Positions 18,569-27,402 of a DNA stretch of 64,000 nt are shown piece after piece. A program made the translations under genes and the position numbers. The DNA lies in NCBI RefSeq assembly GCF_014197265.1, contig NZ_JACIFH010000001.1:2542001-2606000 (forward strand), given 5' to 3'. The notes beneath the pieces were generated by a model. That model saw only the letters and a program-made list of their open reading frames with translations, had not been told where the DNA came from and did not search any database. This stretch comes from Microbacterium invictum. Its GTDB lineage: Bacteria > Actinomycetota > Actinomycetes > Actinomycetales > Microbacteriaceae. The first letter of the stretch is position 1; each line of letters starts with the position of its first letter.

Positions 18569-21178
18569 ATGACGATGACTGACGTGCCCGAGACCACCGA
18601 CGAGCCGACGACCGCGAAGCCGAAGCGCTCGCTGGGCCGCAAGATCGGGATCGCCGTGTTCTCGGTGATCGCGGGCGTCACGGTGCTCGCGCTGATCGCC
18701 GCGGGCGTCGTGGTCTGGACGATCCAGCGCTCGTTCCCCCAGCTCGAGGGCACTGTGGCCGCCCCGGGCCTGGATGCCGATGTGACCGTCTACCGGGATG
18801 AGCTCGGCATCCCGACGGTCGTGGCCGACAGCACCGACGACCTGTTCTATGCGCAGGGCTACGTGCACGCGCAGGATCGGTTCTGGGAGATGGACTTCCG
18901 CCGCCATCTCACCGGCGGCCGCCTCGCCGAGCTGTTCGGCCAGTCGCAGGTCGCCACCGACAGCTTCCTGCGCACCCTCGGCTGGCACGAGATCGCCGCC
19001 GAAGAGGTCGCGGCGCTCGACGAGACGACGCTCGGGTATTACGAGGCCTACGCCGAGGGCGTCAACGCCTACCTCGCCGATCACGACGGCGCAGCCGCGT
19101 CGTTGGAGTACGCGGTGCTGGGCCTGCAGAACCCGGACTACGAGATCGAGCCGTGGACTCCGGTCGACTCCGTCGCGTGGCTGAAGGCGATGGCTTGGGA
19201 CCTCCGGGCCAACATCGAGTCCGAGACCGATCGGGCGATCCTCGCGCAGGACTACACCGCCGAGCAGATCGCCGACCTGTACCCGGCATACCCCTATGAC
19301 ACCAACCCCGTCATCGTGCCGGTGATCACCGAAGCTCCGGCCGAGGATCCGGCCTCCAGCGCCGACGACACCGACGCCGCGACCGCGTCGGTCGAATGGG
19401 CCGAGGTGGGCAGTGTCATCGAGGCTGTCTCGACGATGATGGGTTCGCCCGGCGAGGGCATCGGCTCGAACTCGTGGGTCGTGTCGGGCGCGCTGACCGA
19501 GAGCGGTCACCCGCTGCTGGCCAACGATCCGCACCTGGGTGCGGCGCTTCCCAGCGTGTGGCACCAGATGGGACTGCGCTGCGCCACGGTCTCGGCCGAC
19601 TGCGCGTTCGACGTCGCCGGCTTCGGCTTCTCGGGCGTGCCCGGCATCATCATCGGCCACAACGCCCAGATCGCGTGGGGCTTCACGAATCTGGGCACCG
19701 ATGTCGCCGACCTGTACCTCGAGAAGGTCGACGGCGACAGCTACTGGTACGACGGCGAGCTGGTTCCGCTTCAGACCCGCACCGAGACGATCCGCGTCGC
19801 CGGCGGCGCGGACGTCGAGCTCGAGATCCGCAGCACCGGGCACGGACCGATCGTGTCCGGACTCACCGATGACCTGACCGCGATCGCCGAGAGCCCGTAC
19901 ACCGGGTCGACGGATGCCGCGGTGCCGGCCTCCGGTGCACCCGAAGGCGACTGGGCGGTGAGCATGCGCTGGACGGCGCTCGAGCCCGGCACGACGGCCG
20001 CATCGATCTTCGCGCTCAACCTGGCCCAGGACTTCGACGGCTTCCGCGCGGCCGCGCGGCAGTTCAACGTGCCCGCGCAGAACCTCGTCTACGCCGACGT
20101 CGAGGGAAACATCGGCTACCAGACCCCCGGCAACCTGCCGATCCGCGGCGCGGGCGACGGATCGATGCCGCAGCCGGGCTGGGACTCGGCGTACGACTGG
20201 CGCGGCTACATCCCCTTCGAAGAGCTGCCCACCGTCTACAACCCGGAGTCGGGCTACATCGTGACGGCGAACAACGCGGTGGTCGGCGAGGACTACCCCT
20301 ACTTCCTCACGAACGACTGGGACTACGGCTGGCGCGCCGCGCGCATCACCGATCTCATCGAGCGGACGGCGGCGACGAAGAAGCTCACCGCCGACGACAT
20401 GTCGGCCATCCAGGCCGACCAGGAGTTCTGGACGGGCCGGCAGCTGTCGGCCCTGGCCGCGGGCATCGAGGTCGACGGCGAGGGTACCCGCGAGGCGCTC
20501 ACCCTGCTCGAGCGCTGGGACGCACAGAACCGGCCCGATTCGGCGGCCGCCGCCTATGCGAACGTGCTGTGGGACGAGCTGGTGCAGAACATGTTCTCGC
20601 GTCGCGACGCCGACGCCCGGCCGACCAGCCAGAGCCGCATGTTCGAGGTCGTCGACCAGCTGCTGGACGAACCCGACTCGACCTGGTGGACCAACGCCGA
20701 GATCGGAGTGGACGGCCAGGAAGAGATGCTGGCGCGCTCGGCCGAAGACGCGTACGAGCGGCTGGTGTCGCTGCAGGGCGACAACGCGACGCTCTGGAAC
20801 TGGGGCAGCCTGCACGCGCTTCCCCTCACGCACGGAACGTTCGGCTCGAGCGGCATCGCGCCGATCGAAGCACTGTTCAACCGCGGGCCGTACCCCGTCG
20901 GAGGAGGGGCATCGGTCGTCGACGCCACCGGATGGGTCCTCGCCAGTGGCAGCTTCGAGACGGTGACGGTTCCCTCGCTGCGGATGACGGTCGACCTGGC
21001 CGACCTCGACGCCTCGCGCTGGAACAACCTGACCGGCGCGAGCGGGCACGCCTTCCACCCGAACTACACCGATCAGACCGAGGCCTGGCAGCAGAACCGC
21101 CAGACACCGTGGCTGTTCACGGTCGACCGTCTCGCGGAGGATGCCACGCACACGCTCGTGCTCACCCCGGCATCCTGA
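18569..21178 (+). CDS. Penicillin acylase family protein, membrane-anchored Ntn hydrolase
   Basis: 869 aa from the ATG at 18569, chosen for GGAGA 8 nt upstream. Residues about 27-52 form one N-terminal membrane anchor. The alpha-chain region includes DELGIPTVVADSTDDLFYAQGYVHAQDRFWEMDFRRH. The autoprocessing site is Gly-Ser-Asn-Ser-Trp, with the nucleophile Ser about residue 300, followed by NDPHLGAALPSVWHQM. The C-terminal GNLPIRGAG and HPNYTDQTEAW are family motifs. Known members cleave penicillins, acyl-homoserine lactones or other N-acyl amides after self-cleavage into two chains; the substrate here is unknown. The anchored form would face the outside. The gene ends only 9 bp from the convergent Mrp operon. 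Confidence 0.9.
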   Translation: MTMTDVPETTDEPTTAKPKRSLGRKIGIAVFSVIAGVTVLALIAAGVVVWTIQRSFPQLEGTVAAPGLDADVTVYRDELGIPTVVADSTDDLFYAQGYVHAQDRFWEMDFRRHLTGGRLAELFGQSQVATDSFLRTLGWHEIAAEEVAALDETTLGYYEAYAEGVNAYLADHDGAAASLEYAVLGLQNPDYEIEPWTPVDSVAWLKAMAWDLRANIESETDRAILAQDYTAEQIADLYPAYPYDTNPVIVPVITEAPAEDPASSADDTDAATASVEWAEVGSVIEAVSTMMGSPGEGIGSNSWVVSGALTESGHPLLANDPHLGAALPSVWHQMGLRCATVSADCAFDVAGFGFSGVPGIIIGHNAQIAWGFTNLGTDVADLYLEKVDGDSYWYDGELVPLQTRTETIRVAGGADVELEIRSTGHGPIVSGLTDDLTAIAESPYTGSTDAAVPASGAPEGDWAVSMRWTALEPGTTAASIFALNLAQDFDGFRAAARQFNVPAQNLVYADVEGNIGYQTPGNLPIRGAGDGSMPQPGWDSAYDWRGYIPFEELPTVYNPESGYIVTANNAVVGEDYPYFLTNDWDYGWRAARITDLIERTAATKKLTADDMSAIQADQEFWTGRQLSALAAGIEVDGEGTREALTLLERWDAQNRPDSAAAAYANVLWDELVQNMFSRRDADARPTSQSRMFEVVDQLLDEPDSTWWTNAEIGVDGQEEMLARSAEDAYERLVSLQGDNATLWNWGSLHALPLTHGTFGSSGIAPIEALFNRGPYPVGGGASVVDATGWVLASGSFETVTVPSLRMTVDLADLDASRWNNLTGASGHAFHPNYTDQTEAWQQNRQTPWLFTVDRLAEDATHTLVLTPAS

Positions 21179-21187
21179 ACCGGATGC
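21170..21187. terminator. Short bidirectional hairpin across convergent stop codons
   Basis: GCATCC (21170-21175), loop TGAACC that contains the acylase stop TGA, then GGATGC (21182-21187) which abuts the mnhG stop. Six pairs only, so a weak terminator on its own. Confidence 0.45.
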
Positions 21188-21544
21188 TCACCCGCCGGCG
21201 GCGGGTGGGGTCTCCTTCGACTCGGCGAGCTCGTCGACCATGAGCGAGCGCTCGTCGAGCGTGCCGTTGCGGTAGGCCTGCCGGCCGACCATGTGCGCCG
21301 ACAGCGGTGCGGTGGCCAGCTGGATCAGGATCACGGGCACGAGGAAGGCCGCCACCTGCCAGGAGCGCGACATGAGCGCGATCGCGATCGCGATCAGGAT
21401 CAGCCCGAGCACCTGCGGCTTGGTGGCCGCGTGCAGACGGGCCGGCACATCGTGGAAGCGCAGCAGGCCGATCGCGGCGGTCAGGCACAGCAGGGCGCCG
21501 GCCAGAATCAGGGCGAGCCCGATGACGTCGATGATCTCTGTCAC
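21188..21544 (-). CDS. mnhG: Monovalent cation/H+ antiporter subunit G (MrpG/MnhG)
   Basis: 118 aa from the GTG at 21544, which overlaps the mnhF stop (GTGA). Three membrane segments with the family motif LLRFHDVPARLHAATKPQVLGL. Last gene of the Mrp operon. Known role: accessory membrane subunit of the multi-protein Na+(Li+/K+)/H+ antiporter. Confidence 0.92.
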   Translation of the reverse strand: MTEIIDVIGLALILAGALLCLTAAIGLLRFHDVPARLHAATKPQVLGLILIAIAIALMSRSWQVAAFLVPVILIQLATAPLSAHMVGRQAYRNGTLDERSLMVDELAESKETPPAAGG

Positions 21545-21810
21545 TGCCGATCTCCGTCTCTGCGCGCCACGAAGCGTGCGATCGAGATCGACGCGAACAC
21601 GCTGACGGCGGCGACGATCAGCATCAGCGGCAGTGTGCGGGTGTGGTGGTTGATCGCCATCTCGGCTCCCAGCACGCAGACCACCAGGGTCAGCAGGACA
21701 TCGGACGCCACCGCCCGGTCGAGGATCGACGGCCCGATGATGATGCGCCAGACCGTCAGCAGGCCGGCCACGGCGAAGGCGATGTAGATCGCGATGAGCA
21801 TCCCGCTCAC
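21541..21810 (-). CDS. mnhF: Monovalent cation/H+ antiporter subunit F (MrpF/MnhF)
   Basis: 89 aa from the GTG at 21810 that overlaps the mnhE stop; an ATG nine bases further in is an alternative. Three membrane spans with the typical RIIIGPSILDRAVASDVLLTL motif of MrpF. Overlaps both neighbours by four bases. Confidence 0.92.
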   Translation of the reverse strand: MSGMLIAIYIAFAVAGLLTVWRIIIGPSILDRAVASDVLLTLVVCVLGAEMAINHHTRTLPLMLIVAAVSVFASISIARFVARRDGDRQ

Positions 21811-22370
21811 GGCGCACCCCCCTTCACCTTGGCGCGCATCTGCTCGAGCTGAGCGCGGGAGCCGACGGCGCGCACGATGCGCTCCTCCCAGTGCATCACC
21901 GAACGGCGCTGCCTCTCGACGTCTTCGGCGCTGTGCACGCCGATGATGTGCAGGTAGAGGATGCGGCGATCGCGATCGGTGTCGATGATGAGCGAGCCGG
22001 GGATGAGGGATGCCGTGACCGCGACGTGCGTCATGATCAGGTCGTCGTCGGTGACCATCGGCACCGCGATGATCGCCATGCCGGGGTATTGGCGCGGGTT
22101 GATGACCTGCCACGCCACCAGGAGGGAGCCCTTCACGACCGAGAAGAAGAACTCGGAGAGGAAGATGAACCCCCACCACAGGTTGACGCGCCCCGACAGC
22201 TCGACCGGCGGCAGCCGGAACACCCGCGTCACGAAGATCGCGACGATGACCCCGGTGAGGAACGAGAGCACCGTGAACTGCGCCCACAGCAGCATCCACA
22301 GCGCGATGAGCCAGATGAAGAACGGCAGCTGACGCCAGATCGAGGTGGCGAGATTGGCCGCCGGGCTCAT
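21807..22370 (-). CDS. mnhE: Monovalent cation/H+ antiporter subunit E (MrpE/MnhE)
   Basis: 187 aa from the ATG at 22370, which overlaps the mnhD stop (ATGA). Two to three N-terminal membrane spans, then a cytoplasmic domain with TASLIPGSLIIDTDRDRRILYLH, the conserved MrpE feature. The C-terminal tail ends in a basic MRAKVKGG stretch. Confidence 0.92.
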   Translation of the reverse strand: MSPAANLATSIWRQLPFFIWLIALWMLLWAQFTVLSFLTGVIVAIFVTRVFRLPPVELSGRVNLWWGFIFLSEFFFSVVKGSLLVAWQVINPRQYPGMAIIAVPMVTDDDLIMTHVAVTASLIPGSLIIDTDRDRRILYLHIIGVHSAEDVERQRRSVMHWEERIVRAVGSRAQLEQMRAKVKGGAP

Positions 22371-23923
22371 GAGTCCGACTCCAGCTGGCTGAAGGTGACG
22401 GGATCCTGCAGGGCGTCGCCGATGCTCGCGCACAGATCGTACAGCGGGCCGGCGAACACGGTCAGGGCGACGGTGAGCGCGACCATGCCGGTGGTGGCGG
22501 AGGTCATGATGCGGGGGATGACGCGCCGCTCGGTCTGGGTCGTGGCGGCCGGCGCGCCACCGAGGTAGGCGATGCGCTCTTCGCCGGGCTCATCGACGGG
22601 CTCGTCGCTCTCGCGCCAGAACGAGAGGTTCCAGGCGCGCATGAGGGCGTACAGCGTGAGCAGGCTCGTGACGATGCCGGCGGCCATGAGCACGTACATG
22701 AGCGGCGTTCCCACATCGGCCGCCGCGTCGAACAGCGCGAACTTGCCGATGAAGCCCGAGAACGGCGGCAGGCCGCCGAGGTTGATCGCGGGGATGAAGT
22801 ACAGCACCGCGATCACGGGCGCCGCCTTCATGAGGCCCTTGACCTTCAGCACCGAGGTCGACCCGGCACGACGTTCGATCAGCCCCACCGCCAGGAACAG
22901 CGTCGTCTGCACCACGATGTGGTGGACCATGTAGTAGATCGTCGCGCCCAGTGCCGCCGGGGTCGCGATCGCCAATCCGAACACCATGTAGCCGATGTGG
23001 CTGACGAGCGTGAACGACAGGATGCGTTTGAGCTCGGCTTGTGCGACGGCGCCCAGGACGCCCACGATCATGGTCGCCAGCGCCACGATCAGCAGCAGCG
23101 TGTTGACCTCGCTGTCGCGGAAGATCTGCGTCTCGGTGCGGATCATCGCGTACACGCCGACCTTCGTCAGCAAGCCCGCGAACACTGCGGTGACCGGCGC
23201 GGGGGCGGTCGGGTACGAGTCGGGCAGCCAGAACGACAGCGGGAACACCGCCGCCTTGATGCTGAAGGCGAGCAGCAGCATCAGATGCAGCACCAGTTGC
23301 ACCTCTTGCGGCAGCTCGGTCATCCGCTGCGAGAGCTGCGCCATGTTCACGGTGCCCAATGCCCCGTAGATCGCGGCGATCGCGGCGAGGAACAGGATCG
23401 ACGACACGAGTGAGACGACGATGTAGACGACACCGGTGCGGATACGCGATTCGGTGGATCCGAGGGTGATCAGCACGTACGACGCGACGAGCAGGATCTC
23501 GAAGCCGACGTAGAGATTGAACAGGTCGCCGGCGATGAACGCGTTGTAGATGCCGGCGGCCAGGATCAGATACGAGGGGTGGAAGATCGAGACCGGGGTC
23601 TCATCGTCACCGTCCGCGGCGCCCTGACCCACCGAGAAGAGCAGAACTGCCAGCAGCACCACGCTCGAGACCACCACCAGCAGTGCCGCGAGCCGGTCGA
23701 CGTACAGCACGATGCCGAAGGGTATGGGCCAGCCGCCGACCGAGACGGCGAGCGCCTGCCCCGAGCTGTCGACGGTGTACAGCAGCACGGCCGCGATCAC
23801 GAGCACCAGCGTCAAGGTGACGATCGACACGCCCACCTGCACGCGCCGGCGGCGGCCGAAGATCAGCGCGATGGCCGCCCCCAGCAGGGGCAGGGTCACC
23901 AGCAGCGGGACGAGGCCGTTCAC
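22367..23923 (-). CDS. mnhD: Monovalent cation/H+ antiporter subunit D (MrpD/MnhD)
   Basis: 518 aa from a GTG at 23923. About fourteen membrane spans of the NuoL/M/N proton-translocating family; the segment LLLAFSIKAAVFPLSFWLPDSYPTAPAPVTAVFAGLLTKVG carries the conserved Lys and the PTAP motif. Known role: one of the two large ion-translocating subunits. GTGA overlap with mnhC. Confidence 0.95.
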   Translation of the reverse strand: MNGLVPLLVTLPLLGAAIALIFGRRRRVQVGVSIVTLTLVLVIAAVLLYTVDSSGQALAVSVGGWPIPFGIVLYVDRLAALLVVVSSVVLLAVLLFSVGQGAADGDDETPVSIFHPSYLILAAGIYNAFIAGDLFNLYVGFEILLVASYVLITLGSTESRIRTGVVYIVVSLVSSILFLAAIAAIYGALGTVNMAQLSQRMTELPQEVQLVLHLMLLLAFSIKAAVFPLSFWLPDSYPTAPAPVTAVFAGLLTKVGVYAMIRTETQIFRDSEVNTLLLIVALATMIVGVLGAVAQAELKRILSFTLVSHIGYMVFGLAIATPAALGATIYYMVHHIVVQTTLFLAVGLIERRAGSTSVLKVKGLMKAAPVIAVLYFIPAINLGGLPPFSGFIGKFALFDAAADVGTPLMYVLMAAGIVTSLLTLYALMRAWNLSFWRESDEPVDEPGEERIAYLGGAPAATTQTERRVIPRIMTSATTGMVALTVALTVFAGPLYDLCASIGDALQDPVTFSQLESDS

Positions 23924-24453
23924 CTGTCGCCCCCTGCCGGACCGGCCGGCGGCGAGTCGGTCGGCGCGTCGTCGGTCAGGGCATCGAAGTCGTCGTGTCG
24001 CAGCACCATGATGGGCGCGGTCGCCGTGTCGACGAAGTCGGTGGTCGCGTCGTCGTCTTCTTCGGTGATCTCGTCGTCCATCGTGTCTTCGTCTTCGGGC
24101 CGGCGCTCGCGCACGGCCAGGTCGGCCTCGTCGTCGGTGACCGTGTCGGCCTGGCCGAGTTGCCAGGAGCGGTAGATGAGCGCCAGCAGGAAGGCGCTGA
24201 CGGCGAAGGTGATGACGATCGCGGTGAGGGTCAGCGCCTGCGGGAGCGGATCGCTCATCTCGTCGGGGTTGCCGGCACCGAAGAACGGCGCGATGCCCGG
24301 CCGGCCCATGACCACGAGCAGGAACAGGTTCGCGGCGTTGCCCAGCAGCAGGAATCCGATGAGCACCCGCGTGAGGCTGCGCTCCAGGATCGCGTAGGCC
24401 CCGGCGGCGAACAGCACGCCCATGATGATGATGAGAACGAGGGAGACGCTCAC
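23920..24453 (-). CDS. mnhC: Monovalent cation/H+ antiporter subunit C (MrpC/MnhC) with a long acidic tail
   Basis: 177 aa from the GTG at 24453, overlapping the mnhA stop (GTGA). Residues 1-103 are a normal three-span MrpC/NuoK-like subunit (ILERSLTRVLIGFLLLGNAANL, LPQALTLTAIVITFAVSAFLLALIYR). The remaining about 70 residues form a very acidic, probably disordered cytoplasmic tail (RRPEDEDTMDDEITEEDDD and more) that makes it about 60 aa longer than typical members. Confidence 0.92.
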   Translation of the reverse strand: MSVSLVLIIIMGVLFAAGAYAILERSLTRVLIGFLLLGNAANLFLLVVMGRPGIAPFFGAGNPDEMSDPLPQALTLTAIVITFAVSAFLLALIYRSWQLGQADTVTDDEADLAVRERRPEDEDTMDDEITEEDDDATTDFVDTATAPIMVLRHDDFDALTDDAPTDSPPAGPAGGDR

Positions 24454-27362
24454 CAGACCCTCCCCCGTGCCTCGTAGGCCTGCCGGTCGACTTCGGCGCC
24501 CAGCGAGCGCAGCACGTCGAGCACGAGGCCGATCACCACGAGGTACACGCCGACGTCGAACAGCGTCGAGGTCACGAACTCGACGTGGCCGATGACCGGC
24601 AGCGTCGTCTCGAAGAACGTGCTGGTCAGCGGTGCCTGGCCGAAGAAGATCGGCACGATCGCGCATGCGACCGCAAGTGCCATGCCCGAGCCCAGCAGGC
24701 GCCCGGCATCGGTCGGCGCCGCCGCGCCCAGCTCGTACGGACCTCCGGCGACATAGCGCATGACGAGCGCCATGCTGGCCACGAGCCCGCCGGCGAATCC
24801 GCCGCCGGGCAGGTTGTGGCCGGCGAACAGCAGGTAGATCGACACGACGATGATCGTGTGGAAGAGGATGCGGACGATCACCTCGAGCATGATCGAACGG
24901 GTGCCCGGCCGCATCCGCTGACCGCCGATCAGCCAGGTCTGCCGTGTGCTGCCCGGCGCGCTCGCCCGCGGCTGCGGACCATCGGAGGTCTCGATGAGCG
25001 GTCGCCGGGTGCGGATGACGCCGGTGGGCAGCGGCGAGATGCCGCTGGAGAGCAAGTCGGAGCGATGCGTCACGAAGACGAGGGATGCCACGCCGGTGGC
25101 GGCCAGGATCAGCACCGACAGCTCGCCCATGGTGTCCCAGCCGCGCAGGTCGACCAGTGCGACATTGACGACATTCGTGCCGTGGCCGATCTCGTACGCG
25201 AGGTTCGGGAAGCTTTCGGAGATCGGGATCGCGATGCGCGCGCCGGTCGCCACGATCGCAACGGCCGCCATCGTGACGCCGACGGCAACCGCGATGACTC
25301 CGCGGATCACCGGCGCCACCGAGGCGTTGTGCTCGCCGAGTCGTGCGGGGATACGCCGGAGCACGAGGGCGAAGGCCACCATGGTCACGGTCTCGACGAG
25401 GATCTGGGTGAGGGCCAGGTCGGGGGCGCCGCTGGTGGCGAACAGCAGCACCATGCCGATGCCGGTCACCGAGACGAGCACGACGCCGGTGTAGCGCTTG
25501 CGGGCGCGGACGGCGACGAGGCCGGCGAGGATCATGATCGGCGCGACCACGATCTGCATCGGGGTCTGCCAGCCCTCCAGCTCGGTCTTCCAGGGTCCGC
25601 CGGCGATCAGCGCCGTGGCCTCGGCAGCGACGAACACCACGAAGATCGTGCCGACGTACACGGGCAGCGAACCGCGCTGCGTGGTGCTGGTGACCGAGAC
25701 GGCCAGGCGGGCGATGCCGCGCATCGTCGCGTTGTAGACGTCGATCGCAGTGAACGGCAGCAGGCGCTTCTGCCACTGCGTGCGCTGGATGACCCAGAAC
25801 ACGACGAAGCCGAGGGCGATGCTGCCGAGCGACAGGAACAGCGCGGGCTCGAGCCCGTGCCACAGAGCCAGGTGGTACGGCTCAGCCCCGGCATCCGGCA
25901 GCGTGTCGGCGTAGCCCGACAGCGCCGTGTCGAGTTGCGGGGCGACGAACCCCGTGGCCAGCGAGAGACCGCCGAGCAGGACGGGTGCGCTGAGGAAGCC
26001 CATGGGCGGGTCGGGCCATTCGGTGCGCTTGAGGGGCGCGCCCGCGGCATCCTTCTTCGTCCAGAACGCTCCCCAGACGAACCGCAGCCCGTAGGCGGTG
26101 GTCAGCACCGATCCGGCGACGATGCCGATGAGGGTCAGCACGCCGGCGGGCTGGGTCGCGGCCTCGAGCAGCGAGGTGAGCGCGGCCTCTTTCGCCACGA
26201 ACCCGAGCGTCGGGATGACGCCGGCCATCGAGGCGACTGCGAGGATCGCGAACACCGCCAGGGTCGGCGCCTGCCGGCCGACGCCGGAGAGCTCGCGGAT
26301 GTCACGGGTGGACAGCTGCCGGTCGATGATGCCGACCACGAGGAACAGTGCCGACTTGAACAGCGCGTGCCCGAGCAGCAGCGCCAGTCCCGCGAGCGCG
26401 GTGTTGCGCTCGCCGAAGCCGAGCACGACCGTGAGCATGCCGAGCTGGCTGACGGTGCCGAAGGCGAGGATGCGCTTGAGGTCGGTCTCGCGCAGCGCCT
26501 GCACACCGCCCAGCAGCATGGTGAAGATCCCGAGGCTCAGCACGATAGGCCGCCATGGCTCGATGTCGGCGAACGCCGGGGCGAAGCGGGCGATGAGGTA
26601 GATGCCGGCCTTCACCATCGCCGCGGCGTGCAGGTAGGCGCTCACCGGCGTCGGCGCGGTCATGGCCCCCGGGAGCCAGAAGTGGAACGGGAAGATCGCC
26701 GACTTGCTGAGCGCGCCCACCAGGATCATGATGATCGCCGCGGCGACCAGCGGGTCGGTGGCCGGGTTCGCCGTCCACGCGGCGAAGATCGCGGTCATGC
26801 TCGAGGTGCCGAAGTGGGCGGCGAGGATCACGACGCCGATCAGCATGACGAGGCCGCCGATGGTGGTCACCAAGAGCGCCTGCAGGGCGGCACGGCGGCT
26901 CGCGCCGCGCGCGTGGTAGTGACCGATGAGCAGGTACGACAGCACGCTCGTGACCTCCCACAGCATCACGAGCACAATGATGTCGTCGGTGAGCACGAGC
27001 CCGTACATCGCGCCGGCGAACGCGAGCAGGACGCCCGCGAACAGGCCGGTGCCTCCCTCGTGACCGGCGAAGTACCAGCGGCAGTAGAGCATGACGAGCG
27101 CGCCGACGCCGGTGACGATCAGCGTCATGATCCAGCCGAGCGTGTCCATGTACAGCGATATGTCGACCCCGAGCGGGCGGATCCAGGCGACCGACTCGAA
27201 GGGCGGGGAGCCCGCGAGCACGGCGGGGGTCATGGCGATCGCGTGAGCGAAAGCGACCCCCGGCACGAGGGCCGCGACGTAGAACGCGCTCACTCCCAGC
27301 CGACCGACCAACCACGGGAGTGTCAGCGCGACGGCGGCGAACACACCGAGGAGGATCAGCAT
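24450..27362 (-). CDS. mnhA: Monovalent cation/H+ antiporter subunits A and B fused (MrpA-MrpB)
   Basis: 970 aa. The N-terminal part is a NuoL-like ion translocator (LLFATSGAPDLALTQILVETV in the MrpA C-terminal region; FHFWLPGAMTAPTPVSAYLHAAAMVKAG contains the conserved Lys/His motif). The last about 150 residues (LEVIVRILFHTIIVVSIYLLFAGHNLPGGGFAGGLV) are MrpB, which is a separate gene in many bacteria. Start ATG 27362 has TGAGGAGG 7-9 nt upstream. First gene of the operon; a TAGAAT hexamer at the 3' end of the lacI-type gene (27405-27410, minus) may be its -10 box. Confidence 0.95.
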   Translation of the reverse strand: MLILLGVFAAVALTLPWLVGRLGVSAFYVAALVPGVAFAHAIAMTPAVLAGSPPFESVAWIRPLGVDISLYMDTLGWIMTLIVTGVGALVMLYCRWYFAGHEGGTGLFAGVLLAFAGAMYGLVLTDDIIVLVMLWEVTSVLSYLLIGHYHARGASRRAALQALLVTTIGGLVMLIGVVILAAHFGTSSMTAIFAAWTANPATDPLVAAAIIMILVGALSKSAIFPFHFWLPGAMTAPTPVSAYLHAAAMVKAGIYLIARFAPAFADIEPWRPIVLSLGIFTMLLGGVQALRETDLKRILAFGTVSQLGMLTVVLGFGERNTALAGLALLLGHALFKSALFLVVGIIDRQLSTRDIRELSGVGRQAPTLAVFAILAVASMAGVIPTLGFVAKEAALTSLLEAATQPAGVLTLIGIVAGSVLTTAYGLRFVWGAFWTKKDAAGAPLKRTEWPDPPMGFLSAPVLLGGLSLATGFVAPQLDTALSGYADTLPDAGAEPYHLALWHGLEPALFLSLGSIALGFVVFWVIQRTQWQKRLLPFTAIDVYNATMRGIARLAVSVTSTTQRGSLPVYVGTIFVVFVAAEATALIAGGPWKTELEGWQTPMQIVVAPIMILAGLVAVRARKRYTGVVLVSVTGIGMVLLFATSGAPDLALTQILVETVTMVAFALVLRRIPARLGEHNASVAPVIRGVIAVAVGVTMAAVAIVATGARIAIPISESFPNLAYEIGHGTNVVNVALVDLRGWDTMGELSVLILAATGVASLVFVTHRSDLLSSGISPLPTGVIRTRRPLIETSDGPQPRASAPGSTRQTWLIGGQRMRPGTRSIMLEVIVRILFHTIIVVSIYLLFAGHNLPGGGFAGGLVASMALVMRYVAGGPYELGAAAPTDAGRLLGSGMALAVACAIVPIFFGQAPLTSTFFETTLPVIGHVEFVTSTLFDVGVYLVVIGLVLDVLRSLGAEVDRQAYEARGRVW

Positions 27363-27402
27363 TCGCTAGGCCTCCTCAAAGCGCCGCGGGGGGTCGTGGG
27401 CT

